DNA of 5,280 nt from Bacteroidota bacterium. Its GTDB lineage: Bacteria > Bacteroidota > Bacteroidia > NS11-12g > UBA9320. The notes beneath the pieces are model-generated. The model worked only from the letters and a program-made list of their open reading frames with translations. It was not told the origin of the DNA and searched no databases. Of the stretch, positions 1 to 4,863 are shown piece by piece. The stretch's first letter is position 1; every line of letters begins with the position of its first letter. Where the stretch lies: contig DNHN01000132.1 of the NCBI GenBank assembly GCA_003485825.1, forward strand, positions 1,019-6,298, in the 5' to 3' direction. A program made the translations under genes and the position numbers.

Positions 1-1692
1 GTAAAAAAGACGTGGGTGTCGGAATCGTCATCTAATAGCGGTACTTTAGGGGTGTTAACTAGAAGGTATGTTGTACTTAAAGCAGTACACCCCCTTGGAT
101 ACGGTGTTCAGGAATTTGCCAGGCACCCAGACTCTTACGGAAACGGCCTTCAAAAAGATCCTTGGGAATATCTGCCCAATGTGGTCATACAAAGCGAGCC
201 TAGTAATAATGGTGAATTCTTATTCGCTCTTTGTGACACAAGCGTGTCTTATGACTGGGTAAGACAAAATGTTTCAGTAGACACTAGCTCTAAAGGTATT
301 GATATTTGGTCTGTATCATGGGTTGAGCCCATAAGGCCAAAAGGTAGGCCTACTTTTTCAATAGATAAAAAAACAGGTTTGGAAGTCCTGCAACGCTCAT
401 GGCATCTACCAAGAGCAGAAGCTGATAATTTTGTAACCCAGGTTCTATACCCCTGTGTTCGTATAGGTTCTCAGGACGAAACATATGAGGAGTTTTTAGT
501 AACCGACTACCAAGTAGTTCCGAATAAAACAATAGATACGGTTTCTACGCTTACGGTAACATATACTAAACTCAAAGCGGTTGAATTTTCTCAGACATAT
601 GTTCAGAGCAATGACCTTATAAAACTGCGTAAAAGATATGCGGTAGCTCGTGGAGACGACACAGAATACGGCTACGGTGCTAACTGGGCTAAACACCCAC
701 AAAACCCTGATCGAACAGATCCCGTACCATCTAATCCTTGGGAGTATGCACCTGCTTGGGTTACTCAAAAACCTGAAGCTCCTAGTCTTGATTTTAACAG
801 TGCTAGTTTAGGCGGGTTTACAAATAATCCAGGAGTAGTTACGGGAGTAGACGGTGGTGGAGTTGAAGAAAGTAAAACTTTAGAGTCCTATTTAACCGAA
901 GCTAATATAACCTCAGAATGGTTAGAAGGTTCTGCGGCTATATCAAAGAGCTCGGGAGGTCTTGATATATGGACAGTTGAGTGGGTGTGTCACGGGGTTC
1001 CTTATTGGGTTTTGGGCACTACCTCTCAGGGTAATAATGCATCAAACGCATTACAGCTAATAGATTTTGACGAACACGGTGTTAAAAGAACAGCGATTGG
1101 AGGAACCTACGACGGGGCTTCCAATGTAAAAGTTAAAACGTATTCGTTTTTTGTAGTAGGTTCTGACCTACCCGAAAGTCTTGCTGAAATATCTGGAGGT
1201 TCTGGTAATTCTAAAACCAACACATCTGTTAACTTTGACGTGTGGTTTACTACTTCTGATGAAGATGGGTTTGAATCCGCAAGCCATCCTATAAAAGGAA
1301 GCCTCCAAAACGCTGTTTGGGTTTCTAACACTGCCGGTACTATAGATTTTCCGCTGATGAATCTTCCAGTACAAGGGGCAATAAACCAACAAGGCACCTA
1401 TCCTGTTGGTCAAAAAAGACAAGGCGAGATTATTTTTGATTTTGATTCGCACCGAGATTTAGGAAGTATCGATTCAAATAACAATTTCGTAATGGATCCA
1501 CGAGGACTTCCTATATATCAAGGCCAGCCAATAATTAGAATGGGTGGTAGAATAACATACACAGCGACGAGTCGAATAGGCACGATTGGGAGTTCTACAA
1601 ACTTTGACGCGACTAAAACTCAGATACTTCCTATATTCTCATCTGGTTTTAAGAAAATATGGAAAGTAGCTATTACATATGTCGGAAATTAA
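1..1692 (+). CDS. Large repeat-containing protein, 5'-truncated; probable phage virion structural protein
   Basis: The frame is open from base 1 (V-K-K-T-W before a GTG at 16) and ends at TAA 1690-1692, so the gene very likely begins upstream; the GTG has no convincing ribosome site and I do not take it as the start. At least 563 residues are encoded. No signal peptide, membrane helix or catalytic motif is visible. The protein is beta-rich, with many Trp, Tyr, Gly, Ser and Thr. Numbering from the GTG, two related modules stand at about 15-105 and 205-325, each with an RRY/KRY start, a (D/N)PWEY motif (48-52 and 240-244) and a GxDIWxVxWV end (94-103 and 315-324). A shorter similar end (SSGFKKIWKVAITYV, 542-556) closes the protein. 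I do not recognise the family. A tail or baseplate component is inferred from the tightly linked downstream genes and the repeat architecture. The reading frame is certain; the role is not. Confidence 0.8.
   Translation, partial: VKKTWVSESSSNSGTLGVLTRRYVVLKAVHPLGYGVQEFARHPDSYGNGLQKDPWEYLPNVVIQSEPSNNGEFLFALCDTSVSYDWVRQNVSVDTSSKGIDIWSVSWVEPIRPKGRPTFSIDKKTGLEVLQRSWHLPRAEADNFVTQVLYPCVRIGSQDETYEEFLVTDYQVVPNKTIDTVSTLTVTYTKLKAVEFSQTYVQSNDLIKLRKRYAVARGDDTEYGYGANWAKHPQNPDRTDPVPSNPWEYAPAWVTQKPEAPSLDFNSASLGGFTNNPGVVTGVDGGGVEESKTLESYLTEANITSEWLEGSAAISKSSGGLDIWTVEWVCHGVPYWVLGTTSQGNNASNALQLIDFDEHGVKRTAIGGTYDGASNVKVKTYSFFVVGSDLPESLAEISGGSGNSKTNTSVNFDVWFTTSDEDGFESASHPIKGSLQNAVWVSNTAGTIDFPLMNLPVQGAINQQGTYPVGQKRQGEIIFDFDSHRDLGSIDSNNNFVMDPRGLPIYQGQPIIRMGGRITYTATSRIGTIGSSTNFDATKTQILPIFSSGFKKIWKVAITYVGN
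58..330 (+). repeat. Protein module, copy A (RRY...DPWEY...GIDIWSVSWV)
   Basis: First copy of a duplicated domain in the upstream gene, about 91 residues. It runs from TRRYVVLK through HPLGYGVQEFARHP and DPWEYLPNVV to SSKGIDIWSVSWVEP. It aligns with copy B at bases 628-990: RRYVV/KRYAV, GYG/GYG, ARHP/AKHP, DPWEY/NPWEY, SYDWV/TSEWL and GIDIWSVSWV/GLDIWTVEWV fall in the same order. At DNA level the copies have mostly diverged, although a ten-base stretch (atccttggga, at 158 and 734) is still identical. Confidence 0.7.
339..358. repeat. 20-base near-palindrome around GTAGGCCTAC
   Basis: AAAAGGTAGG is followed directly by CCTACTTTTT. The central ten bases (344-353) are a perfect palindrome and the flanks pair with one G/T mismatch. 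As RNA it could form an eight-pair stem with one G-U wobble and a GGCC loop. It lies in coding DNA (IRPKGRPTFS) just after module copy A, so its codons alone may explain it. Confidence 0.5.
628..990 (+). repeat. Protein module, copy B (KRY...NPWEY...GLDIWTVEWV)
   Basis: Second copy of the module at bases 58-330, about 121 residues. It is longer because a Gly/Asn-rich insertion (residues about 258-288, containing GGFTNNPG and GVDGGGVEE) sits between the NPWEY half and the GLDIWTVEWV half. The conserved landmarks keep their order, which supports true duplication over chance similarity. The insertion is probably a surface loop. Confidence 0.7.
1156..1171. other. Perfect 6-bp inverted repeat with 4-base loop
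   Basis: GTAGGT and ACCTAC flank a TCTG loop inside the upstream gene (residues around VVGSDLP). The stem is perfect but short and no U-run follows, so it is not a terminator. No role can be assigned. Confidence 0.35.
1627..1689 (+). repeat. Possible third, partial copy of the module end
   Basis: The last 21 residues contain SSGFKKIWKVAITYV, which resembles the ends of copies A (SSKGIDIWSVSWV) and B (SSGGLDIWTVEWV): SS, G, IW and the alternating hydrophobic strand are shared, but the Asp is Lys here. No matching PWEY half is seen upstream of it. It may be a degenerate copy or just a similar beta strand. Confidence 0.35.
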
Positions 1693-3949
1693 CGATGAGC
1701 AGCTGCAAGAGTTTGAAGCAAAGTTAGAGGCCTTAACCCAAAGGCTTGAGGAGATCGAGCTAAGCCCAGATAACTTTGACCCTTTTGATTTATACGATGT
1801 CGAGCGTATGCTCGAAGACTTTAGGACTAAGGAACAAAGTCTTAACTCAGAGGTCGAAAGAGTAGAGGTCGAAGGAGCAGAGGTCGAAGAATCTTTCTCT
1901 TTTGAAGTAGGTTCAGTTTCTAAAAAAAGACCTGTTTTTGAAGTTCATTGGATTGGTATTGATGAATGTAATGTATCAAGCTGCGAATCTATAATTTCAG
2001 ATGTCGAAGCTAAGAGCGCATTTTTAAATGCAATAAACTACCGAGCTGATTACTCTAACGGAAAAAGAAAAGTTAAACACGGGGACTTATTGATTCTACT
2101 TTGTAGAAACTCTGGGAACCTTGCTGAAGATGCTCCTGAAGGATCTGAACCCCTTACTAAGTCCTGTACTTACATGGGGATGTTCACGAGGCATGGATAT
2201 AGACAATCTGCGGAGCCTGATGCCTTGCCTGTTGTAGAGTCTAAAATATCAGACTCTAACGATTATGGAGATGTGTTCGTTTGGTCTTCATGTTCTGAGG
2301 GTAATGTATGTGACGAGGACTCAACTGCCGTAGATATTTTAACTGTCTCAGAATCAGACTCTGGACAACCAAGCAGTTTTACTTTCTTAAAATCAGGCAG
2401 TGCTTCATCTCCGTACGAATCCGGTGTTTTAGACTATGTTACTGATCTTAGTGTAGCTAAAGCTAATCTAGGAACTACTACTAAAGGGTTGGTTATAGAC
2501 TCCGCTGTCACAGATGTAACCGCAGGTTATCACGGTTCTCTTAAAAAATTAAGCGCCAGTCTTTCTAATTGGTATGTAGATTTTTCTAAGAAAAAATTTA
2601 AAGTTAAGTCTGATGTAGGAAGTATTACTACGGGTACTTTTAATTTTGGTAGTAGTGGAAGCGCTCTTATTAATAAGCCTTTACTGTCAGACGAATGTGG
2701 AAATTTAAGAATTAGTATTTATACAGATAGCTCCACAATCGATCTTTTCACTGGTAGTTTAAGCAGTACTTCGGAAAACTTTTCTGACTTTGCAAAAAAC
2801 ATTTCTGTAAGTCTTGGAACCTTAGAAGACATAGACACAAGTGAAGTATCCGGAAATATAGGGATAGCAGCTGAAATAACTGCAGTTTCTAAGTTTGAAG
2901 CTGATGGTACTGAGGCTAAAAAAATATTCTTCCCAGCCATAAATGAAAATGATGCAGGGAGTATTCTAACTACGGATAGCATCTCTTACCTTGAAAACTA
3001 CGAACTTACAATTGAGGCGAGATATACTGTAGTTTATGAGGACGAAAACAAGGGAGATGCTGAGTATTACTTCTACAAAAAAGAGAAGAAAGTAAATGAG
3101 GCTAAGTTTGCTTCTGGTCTTTTCTATGATGGAGGAAATGAAGATCCTGACGGAACTGAAAAAACGTTGCTGGGAGTAATACGTGTAAAAGAAATACCTC
3201 TCAGATACGGCTGTAACGAAACCTATGGGTGTCAACTAGATCCTGCTGGAGAGTATTATGATTCTTCTTGTGGAAGCGGTTGCGAAGTTGCGTACGAACC
3301 AATGCTTACATACAGACCTCCGTATGTGTATGTGTACTACTACAATTTTGCAAACAAGTGCTACACTCTAAAGTCTGAGCATGTAAGAGATGATACGGAT
3401 GAGCGAAACGATATATCAAATCATTACTATTCTAATGGTGGTCGATACACTGCGGAGATAATTGACGGCCAAACCGAAACTATATTCTATGTCAACGATG
3501 CTAAAGAAACCGATGTTGTAAGATCTAGCCCAGTTGCTGAAGCTGAAATATGTAAAACATTTGATAGCGAGCTAGCAGACTTTTCCGATCAATACTCAGG
3601 TACGGCAGAAATACACACACAGGAACGAGACTTTATCCCTATCACTGTTGGTGCATCTATAAAAATTCAGTTCTTTCCTAGGATCCTTGAAGACCAAATA
3701 ACTGTCTGGTATAGAAAAGATGGAGATTATATCGCTCTGATCGATGAGGTTACTCTGACTATAAACCAAGAAGACGGAGCTGCCGCTTCTGGTGGAGTAT
3801 TCATCGGTGCTGGCGGACCCATAGATAGCGAGGGGTTTGAGTGGGTTAAAGAAATACCTGTAGGAGCTGATGCTATAAAGTTAGAGGTAGATGGGACAGT
3901 TTCAGGAGATGCTGATACAATGTGGAGATATCAAATCGAAAAAGCTTAA
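1679..3949 (+). CDS. 756-residue coiled-coil/beta-rich protein with a cysteine cluster; probable virion structural protein
   Basis: It starts at ATG 1679, 14 bases inside the end of the upstream gene, and stops at TAA 3947-3949. The only purine-rich site is GGAAAG at 1661-1666, 12 bases before the ATG, so translation is probably coupled to the upstream gene. Residues about 5-70 are strongly acidic and heptad-like (LQEFEAKLEALTQRLEEIEL), predicting a coiled coil, and end in a short EVExx repeat. Residues about 85-180 look like a separate domain with C97, C102, C142 and C163. A long Ser/Thr/Gly/Asp-rich beta region follows. Residues 512-535 hold four cysteines spaced C-x5-C-x12-C-x3-C, followed by a Tyr-rich strand (YVYVYYY). 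Residues about 640-756 resemble a lectin- or carbohydrate-binding-like beta-sandwich (ITVWYRKDGDYIALID, then WRYQIEKA at the end). There is no signal peptide or membrane segment. The family is not recognised; an oligomeric tail or fibre component is an inference. Confidence 0.82.
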   Translation: MSEINDEQLQEFEAKLEALTQRLEEIELSPDNFDPFDLYDVERMLEDFRTKEQSLNSEVERVEVEGAEVEESFSFEVGSVSKKRPVFEVHWIGIDECNVSSCESIISDVEAKSAFLNAINYRADYSNGKRKVKHGDLLILLCRNSGNLAEDAPEGSEPLTKSCTYMGMFTRHGYRQSAEPDALPVVESKISDSNDYGDVFVWSSCSEGNVCDEDSTAVDILTVSESDSGQPSSFTFLKSGSASSPYESGVLDYVTDLSVAKANLGTTTKGLVIDSAVTDVTAGYHGSLKKLSASLSNWYVDFSKKKFKVKSDVGSITTGTFNFGSSGSALINKPLLSDECGNLRISIYTDSSTIDLFTGSLSSTSENFSDFAKNISVSLGTLEDIDTSEVSGNIGIAAEITAVSKFEADGTEAKKIFFPAINENDAGSILTTDSISYLENYELTIEARYTVVYEDENKGDAEYYFYKKEKKVNEAKFASGLFYDGGNEDPDGTEKTLLGVIRVKEIPLRYGCNETYGCQLDPAGEYYDSSCGSGCEVAYEPMLTYRPPYVYVYYYNFANKCYTLKSEHVRDDTDERNDISNHYYSNGGRYTAEIIDGQTETIFYVNDAKETDVVRSSPVAEAEICKTFDSELADFSDQYSGTAEIHTQERDFIPITVGASIKIQFFPRILEDQITVWYRKDGDYIALIDEVTLTINQEDGAAASGGVFIGAGGPIDSEGFEWVKEIPVGADAIKLEVDGTVSGDADTMWRYQIEKA
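1850..1894 (+). repeat. Three tandem 15-base repeats encoding EVExx
   Basis: The nine bases gaggtcgaa recur at 1850, 1865 and 1880, each followed by six variable bases, giving EVERV-EVEGA-EVEES (residues 58-72). The period is a multiple of three, so length changes would keep the frame. It sits at the junction between the coiled coil and the next domain and probably forms an acidic spacer. Confidence 0.75.
2235..2258. other. Perfect 8-bp inverted repeat with 8-base loop
   Basis: TAGAGTCT and AGACTCTA flank the loop aaaatatc within the 756-residue gene, encoding part of VVESKISDSND. It is the longest perfect mismatch-free hairpin I noticed in the window. There is no U-run after it, so it is not an obvious intrinsic terminator; RNA structure or chance are both possible. 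Confidence 0.45.
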
Positions 3950-4806
3950 TGAGCTCCCACTACACATATACTGAAGAACTTTCCGTCAATGAAAGTTACA
4001 CGGAAAACCCTCCACTAAAAGCGGGTTTTACAACCTATGTAAATGGTGAGGTAGATACTTCTGTGCCTGGTACTTACGAGGTAACGTACACATTTTTAAA
4101 ACTAGAACCTTTTGAAACAATTACGGAAGTTAAGCTTGTTACTGTAACGGCTGATCCGCAAACAAACGCTACTATCACTTTAAACGGTGCCCCTGTAGTA
4201 TCCCTAGTTTTGGATGATGCAAACACCTATATTGATGACGGGGCAACAAGTACTGACGGTACCGTATTTGTAACCAATTTAGACGGGACATCCTCTGAGT
4301 CTTTCACTGGGCTCCCTAGTGTAGCAGGAAGCTACACATTAATTTACTATGTAGCAGGAGCTTTTTCTAATTTTGTAACTCGTACGATCCATGTATCCGA
4401 TCCTAATTCAGGCGGGGGAGGAGGGGGAGGAGGCGTATCCGCTCCAGCATCTGGGCCTAGAGGTGTAGATGTATCAATTACTATACCTACAACAGGACCA
4501 AAAAATACAACATTTACTATACTACCCTCTAATGGGCCTACTGGTGCAGGTGTATCAATCCCCGTACCTACAACAGGACCAAAAAGCGTAGGTCTAGAGG
4601 TATTTACTGCATTACCTACTAGAGGACCGAAAACAGTAGTTACTAAGTCAATCCCAGCACAAAGCTTTCCTATTGTAGGAACAACTACAGATACTCCAGA
4701 TTCAAATGCTCCAGCACAAAGCTTTCCTATTGTAGGAACAACTACAGACTCTCCAGATTCGAATGCCCCAGCACAAAGCTTTCCTATTGTAGGGACCCAA
4801 GCTTAG
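3949..4806 (+). CDS. Tandem Ig-like domain protein with Gly8 linker and repeat tail; probable phage fibre or decoration protein
   Basis: I prefer the ATG at 3949, which shares one base with the upstream stop (TAATG), giving 285 residues ending at TAG 4804-4806. A GTG at 3922 would add nine residues and has AGGAG at 3904-3908, but that is 13 bases away. Residues about 5-68 and 72-152 are two Ig-like domains. The second fits the bacterial surface Ig/DUF5011-like pattern well: ITLNGAPVVSLVLDDANTYI, then DDGATSTDGTVFV, then AGSYTLIYYV and TRTIHVSDP. The first has VDTSVPGTYEVTYTF and a final KLVTVTADP strand. Residues 155-162 are eight glycines. Residues 169-235 are Gly-Pro repeats, and 236-283 are 2.5 copies of a 19-residue repeat with the core PAQSFPIVGT. 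No signal peptide or membrane segment is seen. Ig-like domains of this type are common on phage virions and bacterial surface proteins; the neighbours favour a virion role. Partner or ligand is unknown. Confidence 0.82.
   Translation: MSSHYTYTEELSVNESYTENPPLKAGFTTYVNGEVDTSVPGTYEVTYTFLKLEPFETITEVKLVTVTADPQTNATITLNGAPVVSLVLDDANTYIDDGATSTDGTVFVTNLDGTSSESFTGLPSVAGSYTLIYYVAGAFSNFVTRTIHVSDPNSGGGGGGGGVSAPASGPRGVDVSITIPTTGPKNTTFTILPSNGPTGAGVSIPVPTTGPKSVGLEVFTALPTRGPKTVVTKSIPAQSFPIVGTTTDTPDSNAPAQSFPIVGTTTDSPDSNAPAQSFPIVGTQA
4411..4434 (+). repeat. Glycine-run tract (GGN)8
   Basis: Eight consecutive glycine codons (ggc ggg gga gga ggg gga gga ggc) separate the second Ig-like domain from the C-terminal repeats. 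It acts as a flexible linker in the protein. The G-rich DNA is prone to slippage, and in-frame copy-number change would alter linker length. Confidence 0.85.
4453..4623 (+). repeat. Degenerate Gly-Pro repeats in two larger units
   Basis: Gly-Pro recurs at 4453, 4495, 4534, 4576 and 4624, cutting the region into blocks of 13-16 residues that mostly end in IPTT, LPSN, VPTT or LPTR. The blocks pair into two larger units of 27 and 30 residues (4453-4533 and 4534-4623). The DNA at the IPTT-GPK and VPTT-GPK joins (from about 4485 and 4566) shares a 21-base identical stretch 81 bases apart, pointing to relatively recent duplication. Confidence 0.7.
4654..4797 (+). repeat. 57-base tandem repeat, 2.5 copies (PAQSFPIVGT core)
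   Basis: Units begin at 4654, 4711 and 4768; the third is cut after 30 bases, shortly before the stop. Each full unit encodes PAQSFPIVGTTTD(T/S)PDSNA. The two full units differ at 4 of 57 bases and the partial third differs from the first at 2 of 30. Five of these six differences are synonymous and the sixth is Thr to Ser. Each core contains an AAGCTT hexamer. Confidence 0.92.
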
Positions 4807-4863
4807 TTTAAAAAAAACCAACCGATTGTGACTGTTGTGTACAACGAATAATCTATAAATAGC
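4807..4863 (+). other. Only intergenic gap: A-run, weak hairpin, AT-rich leader
   Basis: The 57 bases between the Ig-like gene and the last gene hold TTT plus eight As (4807-4817), a short inverted repeat GTTG-TGTA-CAAC (4834-4845) and an AT-rich segment up to the ATG at 4864. The hairpin is only four pairs and is not followed by a U-run, so I do not call a terminator. There is no Shine-Dalgarno sequence before the next start. The gap contrasts with the overlapping junctions upstream and is the likeliest place for independent control of the last gene. Confidence 0.5.
4854..4861 (+). promoter_or_regulatory. TATAAATA octamer, exact match to the T4-type late promoter core
   Basis: TATAAATA is the late-promoter consensus of T4 and its relatives, which need no -35 box. 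I saw no other exact copy on the + strand. However, it ends two bases before the ATG at 4864, and initiation normally occurs several bases downstream of the octamer, which would fall at or inside codon 2. It may therefore be chance, or an A/T-rich unstructured translation-start region instead. Confidence 0.3.

Noticed and set aside
68..262. Small + strand frame of 64 codons
   Set aside because: It is an alternate frame within module copy A of the upstream gene, with no ribosome site.
350..768. Minus-strand open frames opposite the first gene
   Set aside because: They lie wholly antisense to a long, well-formed + strand gene, overlap each other and have no ribosome site or domain-like composition.
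1107..1452. Two overlapping minus-strand frames
   Set aside because: They are shadows of the first gene in alternate frames and compete with each other; the + strand carries the repeat-structured protein.
2719..3235. Minus-strand frames opposite the 756-residue gene
   Set aside because: Their hydrophobic stretches arise from antisense reading of Ser/Glu/Lys-rich codons; no start signals or neighbours support them.
4411..4653. Collagen-like G-x-y repeats
   Set aside because: The region has a pure glycine run followed by Gly-Pro every 13-16 residues, not triplets.
4654..4797. CRISPR array
   Set aside because: The repeats are adjacent in-frame coding units with no unique spacers.
4807..4845. 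Intrinsic terminator after the Ig-like gene
   Set aside because: The GTTG/CAAC stem is four pairs and no U-run follows it; the A-run precedes the stem.
4804..4851. Readthrough of the TAG stop, adding 14 residues before TAA 4849-4851
   Set aside because: Fourteen stop-free codons are easily chance, the array already ends cleanly, and no readthrough context or suppressor tRNA is visible.
4826..4859. Sigma-70 type promoter (TTGTGA or TTGTGT with TATAAA)
   Set aside because: Spacings of 22 and 13 bases to TATAAA are poor, and the TAATCT alternative at 17 bases matches a -10 box weakly.
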